From an uncultured Faecalibacterium sp. (lineage in GTDB: Bacteria; Bacillota; Clostridia; Oscillospirales; Ruminococcaceae): a DNA stretch of 64,000 nucleotides. The stretch covers positions 8,455-72,454 of the forward strand of contig CAAHET010000093.1 of NCBI GenBank assembly GCA_900772565.1, given 5' to 3'. The notes under the pieces were generated by a model. The model did not search any database, was not told the origin of the DNA, and saw nothing but the letters and a program-made list of their open reading frames with translations. Below are positions 26,353 through 33,493 of the stretch, one piece after another (positions within the stretch are counted from its first letter, which is position 1; each line of letters starts with the position of its first letter). Made by a program: the position numbers and the translations under genes.

Positions 26353-28167
26353 ATGGCAGAATTTTCTAAGCTGGTTATTACGGCGAAAGGACAGGCTTTG
26401 ATCGCTAAGATGATCGCGGGCGTGGGTAACATTGAGTTTACCAAAGTTTCCGCGTCCAGCACCACCTACATCCTGTCGCAGTTGGAAGCCCTTACCGCCC
26501 TTTCCAACGTGAAGCAGACAAGCCTTATCTCCAAAAAGACGATCACGAACAATGTTGCTATCAAGCTGGAAGCGGCTTTCACCAATACTGATCTGACCGC
26601 TGGTTACAACATGAAAGCCCTTGGCCTGTACGCCAAAGACCCGGACGCGGGCGAAATCCTGTATGCGGTCACTATTGAAACCTCTGGTAACTGCTATATG
26701 CCGCCTTACAACGGGATCACCGTTTCCGGCGCATACATCCAGCTTGTTACTACCGTGGGCAATGCGGACAGCGTAAACCTGAAAGTTGACCCTGCTGCCG
26801 TTGCCACGATTGGCGATATTGAGGAACTGGAAGCAAAGATTGCTGATCTTCAGGCGTTCGTAGGCTACACCGATACCCACATTTACGGCGTTGAGGTGGA
26901 TTTCAAGAACAAGAAGTTTACCAGACTGGCGGGCGCGTTCGGCAAGACTGGCGGACACGCCTTTGACTCGGTGCATTGCTTTGGCGGTCGCCGCCGTTGC
27001 AACGTCACGAATGACGGTAAGGTTGTAGCTTACTACGGCGAGGGTGCGTTCTCCACTACTGGCAAGCTGGCGCAGAGCGTCACTATTGAAAGCGGGCAGT
27101 ATGCGGGTACTTATGCCGCTGGCACTCCCGTACAGGTGATGGTGGAACAGCCTAAGTTCTATTACAAGGTCGTTCCGATGGAAACCGAAATTGTGACGGA
27201 AGGCGAGAACCACGGCCACTATACCCGCAAGATTCGTTACTACATCTGTGATGAGCCGGAAACCGGGTTCAAGGTGCATCCGGCTTTCGTGGAGAACGGC
27301 AACGAGAACGACTATATCTATCTTGCCGCCTTTGAGGGTTCGCTTTGGGATGCGTCCGCAAGTGCTTATATTCTGGATGATGCACAGGTGGCGGATTTCT
27401 CCGCCGATATGCTTTCCAGTATCGCCGCTGTCAAGCCCATGTCCGGCCTTACCCAAAATCTGACCCGTGCCAATACCCGCAAGCTGGCAAACAATCGCGG
27501 CAAGGGCTGGGAACAGGCATACGCCGCAACCGTGGCCGCTTCTCAACTGCTCATGCTGGTTGAGTACGCTTCTTTCAATATGCAGTCCGCTATTGGTAAC
27601 GGCGCAGTTTCTAAGACGGATGATACTTCGTCTAATATGGCAGAGTATACGGGCGCAACTGCCGAACTGGGCAACGATTCCGGCGCAGTTACCAACGCGA
27701 ACGGCATTCAGATCGTGTCCTATCGTGGCGAGGAAAACTTCTGGGGCAATATCTGGGGTTGGGTTGACGGTATGAACATCCAGAATCCCACCCCCTTTGA
27801 TGCGGCTGGTAAGTTCGGCAGACTGTACGTTGCAGATCATGGCTTTGTAGACGATACCGGGAACGCACCCTATCAGGATACCGGGATTTGCCCCTGCTAC
27901 GGTGAGGGCTATATTTCCGCCTTTGGCTACTCTGAAAACTTCGATTGGCTGTTTGTTCCCGCCGAACACAACGGTAGCACCGCCGTTCCTGTCGGTGACT
28001 ACTATTGGAACTATAACGCTGGTTGGCGGGTCGCTATATTAGGCGGTAGATGGCATAGTGGTCTGAGGTCGGGGGCTTTCTGTTGGACTCTCTACTATGC
28101 CGCTTCTGATCGCGATCGGATTATCGGCGGGCGGTCGGTGTATATCCCGTCCAAAAAGGCCGCGTAA
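26353..28167 (+). CDS. Tail fibre / receptor-binding protein, DGR target
   Basis: 604 residues. N-terminus MAEFSKLVITAKGQALIAKMIAG is a fibre attachment domain of the tail-fibre family. Residues about 185-604 look like the formylglycine-generating-enzyme/C-type-lectin fold used by DGR targets, with EENFWGNIWGWVDGMNI near 464-480 and a final GGRWHSGLRSGAFCW...DRDRIIGGRS segment. Codons 557-597 form the variable repeat: the encoded changes fall at positions where the template has AAY or AAA codons. The protein should mediate host receptor recognition and be diversified by the neighbouring reverse transcriptase. Confidence 0.92.
   Translation: MAEFSKLVITAKGQALIAKMIAGVGNIEFTKVSASSTTYILSQLEALTALSNVKQTSLISKKTITNNVAIKLEAAFTNTDLTAGYNMKALGLYAKDPDAGEILYAVTIETSGNCYMPPYNGITVSGAYIQLVTTVGNADSVNLKVDPAAVATIGDIEELEAKIADLQAFVGYTDTHIYGVEVDFKNKKFTRLAGAFGKTGGHAFDSVHCFGGRRRCNVTNDGKVVAYYGEGAFSTTGKLAQSVTIESGQYAGTYAAGTPVQVMVEQPKFYYKVVPMETEIVTEGENHGHYTRKIRYYICDEPETGFKVHPAFVENGNENDYIYLAAFEGSLWDASASAYILDDAQVADFSADMLSSIAAVKPMSGLTQNLTRANTRKLANNRGKGWEQAYAATVAASQLLMLVEYASFNMQSAIGNGAVSKTDDTSSNMAEYTGATAELGNDSGAVTNANGIQIVSYRGEENFWGNIWGWVDGMNIQNPTPFDAAGKFGRLYVADHGFVDDTGNAPYQDTGICPCYGEGYISAFGYSENFDWLFVPAEHNGSTAVPVGDYYWNYNAGWRVAILGGRWHSGLRSGAFCWTLYYAASDRDRIIGGRSVYIPSKKAA
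28022..28143 (+). repeat. DGR variable repeat (VR)
   Basis: 122 bp at the 3' end of the fibre gene, aligned without gaps to the template repeat 234 bp downstream. By hand I count 30 differences and every one lies at a template adenine; mostly A to G (about 20), the rest to T or C. All non-adenine template bases are kept. This is the hallmark of adenine-specific mutagenic retrohoming. Confidence 0.95.
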
Positions 28168-28211
28168 ACAGGCCATTTAACAAGTAAAATTGGGTGGTTC
28201 AAGGAGTATTG

Positions 28212-28259
28212 TTGTTTACAAACGATTGGCAACAAGCGGCAGATGAAAAGAAACCATAA
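28212..28259 (+). CDS. Micro-ORF before the DGR template repeat
   Basis: TTG 28212 lies a few bases after AAGGAG (28201-28206) and opens a 15-codon frame (FTNDWQQAADEKKP) whose TAA (28257-28259) falls inside the first bases of the template repeat. It may be a relic of a longer gene, or a leader that stops ribosomes entering the template RNA. Low confidence that it is translated. Confidence 0.3.
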   Translation: MFTNDWQQAADEKKP

Positions 28260-28377
28260 AAAGGTCACTAAATTAGGCAGTAAATGGAATAATGGTCTGA
28301 AATCAGGGACTTTCTATTGGAATCTCAACAATGCCACTTCTAATCGCAATCGGAATATCAGCAGGCAGTCAGTAAAT
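28256..28377 (+). repeat. DGR template repeat (TR)
   Basis: 122 bp in the fibre-to-RT intergenic region. It has 46 adenines by my count, about 30 of which are changed in the VR. In the VR frame it encodes many Asn/Lys codons (WNNGLKSGTFYWNLNNATSNRNRN), the typical template composition because AAY codons give wide diversity without stop codons. Transcribed as part of the template RNA for the adjacent reverse transcriptase. Confidence 0.95.
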
Positions 28378-28384
28378 GCACGAT

Positions 28385-28420
28385 ACAGCCGGGGTAAATC
28401 AAAACGCCCCGGCTGTTTCT
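28385..28420 (+). ncRNA. Hairpin at the 3' side of the DGR template RNA
   Basis: Perfect 10-bp arms ACAGCCGGGG (28385-28394) and CCCCGGCTGT (28407-28416) start eight bases after the template repeat, followed by TTCT. It could be a terminator or the structured part of the template RNA needed for cDNA priming. The remaining leader to 28590 has more short inverted repeats (AAGTTA/TAACTT; GAAAAT/ATTTTC) and no gene. Confidence 0.6.
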
Positions 28421-28590
28421 ATATAATCTCTGTATTCTTGAATACCCTGCCACATGGCAAAACAGTCAGCCCGCAAGGGAAGTTAAAAATAACTTTTAGC
28501 TGTATTGGTAGACTTTGAAAATTAACTTTCAAACAATTTTCAGAGGTTGAAGATTCGGTTTCAAGTGCATACAAAAGGAACATTCAATAA

Positions 28591-29703
28591 ATGAAGCGTT
28601 ACGGAAATCTTTATCAAAAGATTTGCTCAATGGACAATTTGAAAGAAGCGCACAGGAACGCGAGAAAAGGAAAGGGCTGGTACGCTGAAGTAAAAGAGGT
28701 TGACGCGCACCTTGAAGAATACTTAACAAAACTTCAGGAAATGCTTGTCAATCACACTTATCACACATCCCCTTATGAAAAGTTCATAAGGAAAGAAAAC
28801 GGAAAAGAGCGGGAAATCTTCAAACTCCCTTACTTCCCGGATCGTATTTGCCAATGGGCGATTTTGCAAGTCATTGAACCGTACTTGTTGCGGAACATGA
28901 CAAGCACCACCTATTCAGCGATACCGGGAAAAGGGATTCACGCCGCCTTGCATGATGTTCAAGAAGCGATGCGGAAAGATGTTCCCAACTGTCAATTCTG
29001 TTTTAAGCTGGATGTGCGGCACTTCTACCCATCCATAAATCACGCAATCCTAAAGGCAAAGTTCAGAAAGTTGTTCAAAGACGCTGAATTGCTTTGGCTA
29101 TTGGATGAGATCATAGACAGCATATCCACAGCAAGCATTGAGGATATGCGCAACATCTGGTTACTTGATGAAGATATTGACCCGGAAACAGGTATCCCGA
29201 TTGGTAATTATCTGTCGCAGTATTGCGGTAATTTCTACTTATCTTCGTTCGATCATTGGCTCAAAGAGAAAATGCACGTCAAGCACGCTTTCCGCTATAT
29301 GGACGATATTGTTATTTTTGGAAGCAGTAAAGAAGCACTTCACAAACTGCAAAAGGAAGTTAAACGATACTTCAAAACGGAACTGCATTTGACTGTAAAA
29401 GGCAACTGGCAAATTTTCCCGACTTATGTTCGTGGACTGGATTTTGTAGGGTACAGATCATTTTTGAACTTCACCTTACTAAGAAAAAGCAGTTGCAAAT
29501 CTTTCAAGCAAAAGATGAACAGTATTCGCAAGAAAACCGAAAACGGGCAGATGATGCGATATTCGGAATGGTGTTCCATCAATTCTTACAAGGGCTGGTT
29601 AAAGCACTGTGATAGTTACAGGTTACAGGCTAAGTATATCGCGCCCGTACAGGCGGACGCTGATAGATACTATCAAGAAGTAATTCAAAGAAAGGCGGCT
29701 TAA
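28591..29703 (+). CDS. DGR reverse transcriptase
   Basis: 370 residues. Group II-intron-like RT with the catalytic YMDD at 236-239 (FRYMDDIVIFG), a second conserved region FKLDVRHFYPSI near 138-149, and the DGR-type motif IGNYLSQ at about 204-210. A C-terminal thumb (NSYKGWLKHCDSYRL near 330-345) follows. It would copy the template RNA with errors at adenines and drive transfer into the fibre VR. Associated partner: DGRs usually carry an Avd protein, but I see no Avd-like gene next to it. AAAAGGAACATTC precedes the ATG. Confidence 0.95.
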   Translation: MKRYGNLYQKICSMDNLKEAHRNARKGKGWYAEVKEVDAHLEEYLTKLQEMLVNHTYHTSPYEKFIRKENGKEREIFKLPYFPDRICQWAILQVIEPYLLRNMTSTTYSAIPGKGIHAALHDVQEAMRKDVPNCQFCFKLDVRHFYPSINHAILKAKFRKLFKDAELLWLLDEIIDSISTASIEDMRNIWLLDEDIDPETGIPIGNYLSQYCGNFYLSSFDHWLKEKMHVKHAFRYMDDIVIFGSSKEALHKLQKEVKRYFKTELHLTVKGNWQIFPTYVRGLDFVGYRSFLNFTLLRKSSCKSFKQKMNSIRKKTENGQMMRYSEWCSINSYKGWLKHCDSYRLQAKYIAPVQADADRYYQEVIQRKAA

Positions 29704-29705
29704 AA

Positions 29706-29969
29706 ATGGTTGATTATGGCAAAGTAAGAAGCACGATCAAGCCCGAAAGCGTTGTGATCGACGATTACAGCGTTTGGGAAAATACCAGCATTGAAGCGGT
29801 TTCCGAAAATGTAGGCACGGAAACCGAGTTCAACGGCTTTGAGTACAACATGGTTCAGTATGATAAGAATGAGTACATTCTGAAACAGGCACAGGCTAAC
29901 GCTGAACTGTCCGATCAGCTTACGGAAACACAGCTTGCGCTGTGCGATGTGTACGAGATGATCCAGTAA
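29706..29969 (+). CDS. Small phage protein between DGR and lysis genes
   Basis: 87 residues, acidic, starting MVDYGKVRSTIKPESVVIDDYSVWENTSI and ending in a helical Gln-rich segment (KQAQANAELSDQLTETQLALCDVYEMIQ). Small proteins of this layout are common before phage holins. It is not Avd-like: Avd proteins are longer, basic four-helix bundles. Confidence 0.6.
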   Translation: MVDYGKVRSTIKPESVVIDDYSVWENTSIEAVSENVGTETEFNGFEYNMVQYDKNEYILKQAQANAELSDQLTETQLALCDVYEMIQ

Positions 29970-29985
29970 GAAAGGGGTTTTCATT

Positions 29986-30096
29986 ATGGCTAAGGTATAC
30001 GCTGATCTGATCCGCAAAGGCAAAAAGACCCTTGACGATGTTCCCGAAAAGCTGAAAGCAGAAGTCAAGGCGATTCTGGACGGTGAAAAGGATTGA
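29986..30096 (+). CDS. CD1375-like small phage protein, copy 1
   Basis: 36 residues (MAKVYADLIRKGKKTLDDVPEKL...). AAAGGGG lies upstream of ATG 29986. The pattern xxVYxxLIxKGxKTxxDVPxKLKAxVKxxL is shared with the next gene and with the small CD1375 family seen before holin genes in clostridial phages. Function unknown. Confidence 0.7.
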   Translation: MAKVYADLIRKGKKTLDDVPEKLKAEVKAILDGEKD

Positions 30097-30140
30097 TCTT
30101 CAATCTTTTCATAATTCTATTCAGAAAGGTGGTGAATGAT

Positions 30141-30266
30141 ATGGCTGTTATCTACGCAACCCTTATCATTAAGGGCAAGAAAACTTTCGCGGACGTTCCC
30201 GACAAGCTGAAAGCACAGGTTAAGGACGTTCTGGAAAGCCTTGAATGCCCCGAACTGGCAGAGTAA
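30141..30266 (+). CDS. CD1375-like small phage protein, copy 2
   Basis: 41 residues (MAVIYATLIIKGKKTFADVPDKL...). Preceded by AAAGGTGGTGA. It is clearly homologous to the gene 45 bases upstream (about half the residues identical), so the pair arose by duplication. Both would sit upstream of the lysis cassette. Confidence 0.7.
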   Translation: MAVIYATLIIKGKKTFADVPDKLKAQVKDVLESLECPELAE

Positions 30267-30290
30267 GGAACATACCCGGATGAAGTAAGA

Positions 30291-30338
30291 AAAGCCGTTG
30301 TATGGGCTTCTAAACGCCTGTACAACGGCTTTCTCTTT
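30291..30338 (+). terminator. Rho-independent terminator before the lysis genes
   Basis: Perfect 12-bp arms AAAGCCGTTGTA (30291-30302) and TACAACGGCTTT (30321-30332), followed by CTCTTT. Separates late structural transcription from holin/endolysin. Confidence 0.75.
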
Positions 30339-30370
30339 ATCGCAACGAAAATCTGAAAGGATGAATGAAC

Positions 30371-30793
30371 ATGAAAGACAAAATCTGTGTTGCTATTGGC
30401 ATTGCAGGGGGGTACATCGCTTCTCTGTTTGGTGGGTGGGATGCCGCATTGAAAACCCTAATCCTGTTCATGGCAGTGGATTATGTCACCGGGCTTATGG
30501 TCGCGGGCATTTTCCACAATTCCCGTAAGACCGAAACGGGATCGCTTGAAAGTCTGGCGGGGTGGAAAGGGCTGTGCCGCAAGGGTGTTTCTCTGCTGAT
30601 CGTCCTTGTGGCTTGCCGCCTTGATCTCATCATGGGTTCTAGCTTCATTCGTGACGCTACGGTTGTGGCCTTTGTCGCCAATGAAACGATCTCTATTATT
30701 GAGAACGCGGGCTTGATGGGCGTTCCCATTCCCGAAATCATTGTGAAATCTATTGAAGTGCTGAAGAACAAGGCAGAGAAAGAGGACGGTTGA
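30371..30793 (+). CDS. Phage holin (phi29/Cp-1-type)
   Basis: 140 residues from ATG 30371; ATG 30365, two codons earlier, is also possible. Hydrophobic segments at about 5-22 (VAIGIAGGYIASLFGGW), 28-48 (TLILFMAVDYVTGLMVAGIF) and 70-90 (GVSLLIVLVACRLDLIM). The VDYVTG...HNSRKTETGSLESLAGWKGLCRKG region is the family signature. It makes the membrane lesion through which endolysin acts. Confidence 0.88.
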   Translation: MKDKICVAIGIAGGYIASLFGGWDAALKTLILFMAVDYVTGLMVAGIFHNSRKTETGSLESLAGWKGLCRKGVSLLIVLVACRLDLIMGSSFIRDATVVAFVANETISIIENAGLMGVPIPEIIVKSIEVLKNKAEKEDG

Positions 30794-30797
30794 TCTT

Positions 30798-31442
30798 ATG
30801 TCTACGCTTATCACGTTCAAGGCCGGGGACAAGACCCCGATCACCAAAAACTTCACCCGAAACGAATTTCAGTGTTCATGCGGCTGTTCGGCACAGATGG
30901 TGGATGAAATGCTTGTGCAAAAGTTGCAGACCATCCGCACCGTGTACGATGCACCGCTGAAGATCACAAGCGGCTATCGGTGCGTAAAGCACAACGCCGC
31001 TGTGGGTGGGGCTAAATCGTCTAAGCACCTGTACGGCATTGCCGCAGATGTGAAAGACCCCACGGGCAAACTCAATCCCGTTGCTCTTGCGATTCTGGCA
31101 AGTAACACTTTCGGCGGCGTGGGTGTGTACTGGTACGGCACGGCGGCTTTTGTTCATGTGGATGTGCGCAAAACTAAAGCAACTTGGCTTTGCATTCAAA
31201 AGGGCGTGTACAACTACACTTCCCACCACTCTTTCATCATGCCCACCGTCCGGCGCGGCAGTTCCACGCAGACCGAAAAAAGCGCAATCAAGATGCTTCA
31301 GCGGTTGCTTGGTCTGCCCGTTGATGGCATTTTTGGCAAGAACACTGAAAACGCTGTGAGAGCGGCACAGAAAGCCCACAATCTGGCCGTTGATGGTATT
31401 GTGGGAAAGAATACATGGTGCGCCATTGCTGGCGTAGAATGA
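30798..31442 (+). CDS. Endolysin: M15A peptidase plus peptidoglycan-binding domain
   Basis: 214 residues. N-terminal zinc peptidase of the D-Ala-D-Ala carboxypeptidase-like M15A type: ITSGYRCVKHNAAVGGAKSSKHLYGIAADV near 55-85 carries the His/Asp ligands, and AFVHVDVR near 115 the second His. C-terminal PG_binding_1-like domain (IKMLQRLLGLPVDGIFGKNTENAVRAAQKAHNL, about 157-190). It cuts the stem peptide of the cell wall. It starts four bases after the holin. Confidence 0.9.
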   Translation: MSTLITFKAGDKTPITKNFTRNEFQCSCGCSAQMVDEMLVQKLQTIRTVYDAPLKITSGYRCVKHNAAVGGAKSSKHLYGIAADVKDPTGKLNPVALAILASNTFGGVGVYWYGTAAFVHVDVRKTKATWLCIQKGVYNYTSHHSFIMPTVRRGSSTQTEKSAIKMLQRLLGLPVDGIFGKNTENAVRAAQKAHNLAVDGIVGKNTWCAIAGVE

Positions 31443-31458
31443 AAGGTAGGCGGCTAAT

Positions 31459-31668
31459 ATGAAGAATCTGGTTAGTGTCGAGTGGTGGACGGCGGCAGGG
31501 GTTCGCGCGGCTAAGACCGCCGTACAGACCGGGCTTGCAATGTTCGCAACACAGGCGGCAAGCGGTGCGCTCAATGTAGAACTGATCGCGGAAACTGCCT
31601 TTATTGCGGGCGTTGCTTCGCTTGGTACGTCCCTTGCGGGTCTGCCGGAAGTGAAGCAGGAAAACTAA
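31459..31668 (+). CDS. Second small holin-like membrane protein
   Basis: 69 residues with two moderately hydrophobic segments, about 20-38 (TAVQTGLAMFATQAASGAL) and 42-60 (LIAETAFIAGVASLGTSLAGL). It matches the size and EWWTAAGVRAAKTAVQT start of r1t-type holins. It is the last phage gene; the stop is followed by the AT-rich junction with the chromosome. Confidence 0.65.
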   Translation: MKNLVSVEWWTAAGVRAAKTAVQTGLAMFATQAASGALNVELIAETAFIAGVASLGTSLAGLPEVKQEN

Positions 31669-31871
31669 CGGTTTTCGTGTTACTAACTTGTTACTAATTG
31701 GCGAGTTTTCAGCGATTCGCAAAGAACCGTAAATATTGAACTATCTTGAAAAATTAGGTAGGTTCAAGGGTGGAAACACCCCGGAATTTGTGATACAATG
31801 GCATTGTAAATAAGTAAAACTCACATTTTGCATCTAAGTATGCAAAAGTTTTATTTGAAAAGAGGGCGCAT
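31669..31871 (+). promoter_or_regulatory. Prophage-chromosome junction and lysR upstream region
   Basis: 203 bases without a gene. Base composition and codon style change here, so the prophage right attachment site should lie within about 31,670-31,790; the repeated GTTACTAA (near 31,678 and 31,690) is one possible core. Next to lysR are two perfect palindromes: TACAATG-g-CATTGTA (31794-31808) and TTTTGCAT-ctaagt-ATGCAAAA (31826-31847), both candidate operators. The attachment core cannot be fixed without the left end. Confidence 0.5.
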
Positions 31872-32744
31872 ATGAACCGTTACAGAGCTTTGCTGAAAGT
31901 AGTGGAAGTGGGCAGCTACACGAAAGCCGCCGAGATTCTGGGCTACACCCAGCCAGCCCTCAGCCAGATGATCTCCTCGCTGGAAAAGGAAATCGGCATC
32001 ACGCTGCTGCATCGCTCCCGATATGGTGTTCGGCTGACCCCGGAGGGCGAGCGGCTGCTTCCCACCATCCAGAAAACTGTACAGCAGTACGATGATCTTC
32101 GCAAAATGGAAGATGAAATCAAAGGGTTGGATTCCGGCATTGTGCGCATCGGTACGGTGTCCAGCGTTTCCTGTCATTGGCTGCCCGGTATCATTCGGAA
32201 GTTTTGGGAGAAGTATCCCAATGTGCAGCTGGTGCTGCATCAGGGGGACTATACCAGTATCTGCGACTGGGTGCAGACCGGAACAGTCGATTTTGGTTTT
32301 GTGAACCCGGCTGCGGCCAAAGGGCTGGAAACACAGATTTTGCGGACAGACCCCTTTGTAGCAGTTCTGCCCAAGTCCCATCCGCTGGCACAGAACCCCA
32401 CTGCATCGTTACAAGAGCTGGCAGCAGAGCCGTACCTGCTGTTGGAAGAGGGCTGTTACAGTGAGCCACTGGAAGCCTTTCGGAAAGCCGGAATTCCCCC
32501 CAATGTACGGCTGACCATGCACGATGACTATTCCATTTTGTCTATGGTGGAGCAGGGGTTAGGCTATTCGCTTTTGGCGGAACTGGTGCTGCAAAAGACG
32601 GCCTACGATGTTGCTGTCCGTCCGGTGGACGAACCGATTCTGCGCACAATGGCTCTGGTGATGAAAGACAAACGCGGCCTATCCGCAGCAGCTAAGACAT
32701 TCATACGATTTATCTTGGAAGAAAATGGAATCAAACGTGCGTAA
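31872..32744 (+). CDS. LysR-family transcriptional regulator
   Basis: 290 residues. N-terminal winged helix (VVEVGSYTKAAEILGYTQPALSQMISSLEKEIGITLLHR, about 9-47) and a C-terminal periplasmic-binding-like effector domain (from about 88, with MVEQGLGYSLLAELVL near 230). An 8-bp palindrome 25 bases upstream suggests autoregulation. No obvious target gene is adjacent: a terminator and a convergent operon follow. The start with GAAAAGAGGGCGCAT is well supported. Confidence 0.9.
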   Translation: MNRYRALLKVVEVGSYTKAAEILGYTQPALSQMISSLEKEIGITLLHRSRYGVRLTPEGERLLPTIQKTVQQYDDLRKMEDEIKGLDSGIVRIGTVSSVSCHWLPGIIRKFWEKYPNVQLVLHQGDYTSICDWVQTGTVDFGFVNPAAAKGLETQILRTDPFVAVLPKSHPLAQNPTASLQELAAEPYLLLEEGCYSEPLEAFRKAGIPPNVRLTMHDDYSILSMVEQGLGYSLLAELVLQKTAYDVAVRPVDEPILRTMALVMKDKRGLSAAAKTFIRFILEENGIKRA

Positions 32745-32761
32745 CCCTATTATGTACAGAG

Positions 32762-32797
32762 AGACCCCCACCAACATCCGCTGGCGGGGGTCTGCTT
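32762..32797. terminator. Bidirectional terminator between lysR and the RiPP operon
   Basis: Arms AGACCCCC (32762-32769) and GGGGGTCT (32786-32793), extended by ACC/GGC toward the loop. It lies between two convergent genes and probably serves both. Confidence 0.65.
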
Positions 32798-32800
32798 TGC

Positions 32801-33493
32801 TTACAGCTCTACGCTGTTCTGCCTGCTCTTCTTCTGGCTTCTATCTGTGCTCTGCTCCTGCTCCCTCATAAGCCCAATGACCTGCTGCATCTTCTCGGCA
32901 TCGAAATAGTTCCAAACTCGTCCAAAATCGCGCTTCATCGCGTAGAGCTGCGCGTTTTCGGCTTCTGCCTGTTCCAACTGTCGGCTCAGGTGGCGGGTAG
33001 CCTTCTTCTCATAGCGGCAGGGCAGATCAAATGCCGGGGTGATCTTCGCCTGCCCGGTAGGTTCCGGGTGTCTCTGCCTGTCCATGATCTCCGCACAGGC
33101 AAGACGCAGCTGTACCCCGGCATAGGTGTGGATGGCGTTGTCGATGCAGCCGTGGTTGGGGCAGTAGCACCCGGTCATGCCGCTGTTTGCGGCATTGACA
33201 ATGGTATCGCACTTGAGCGTTGTAATATCCCCCTGCCAGAGACACAGCCCCGGCTGCAGGGGTGTAAGGTCAGCCGCATCGGTGATGCCTTTTGCGGCGG
33301 TTTCCTCTCGCAGGTACTCATCCTGTATTTGCAGAAAGTCTGTGCCGATGCGCCGTGGCTCACGGATATTCAGCAGACCCCGCAGGAGCTGCCGCTGACT
33401 GTTTGCATCTGCCGGAATGCCCATATCCCGGTAGTCCGGGTTTTCCTTCAAAAGCGACCGGATCAGAAACAGCCGCCGTTCACTCTGGTTCAT
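32801..33493 (-). pseudogene. Truncated zinc-type macrodomain (ADP-ribose hydrolase) gene fused to a foreign tail
   Basis: 230 residues from ATG 33493, whose ATGA overlaps the stop of the ferredoxin-like gene. Residues 1-161 match the zinc-macrodomain protein-ADP-ribose hydrolases: an N-terminal helical lobe, WQGDITTLKCDTIVNAANSGMTGCYCPNHGCIDNAIH (zinc ligands Cys/His, about 86-122), then GQAKITPAFDLPCRY. There the match stops abruptly (about position 33,010): the second half of the macrodomain is missing and a charged coiled tail begins (EKKATRHLSRQLEQ, YAMKRDFGRVWNYFDAEKMQQVI). The tail resembles the C-terminus of Mob/relaxase proteins, with low confidence. Likely non-functional as a hydrolase, though the fused frame is open. 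Confidence 0.7.

Noticed and set aside
26353..28167. True formylglycine-generating sulfatase activator
   Set aside because: The fold resemblance is real, but the position at the end of a tail operon, the fibre N-terminus and the VR show it is a DGR target of the C-type-lectin/FGE fold.
28243..28518. 91-codon frame over the DGR template repeat
   Set aside because: Its protein-like look comes from the template copying the fibre 3' end. The region is explained as template RNA with a hairpin right after it.
29706..29969. Avd gene of the DGR
   Set aside because: The 87-residue protein is acidic and too short; it lacks the basic four-helix pattern expected for Avd.
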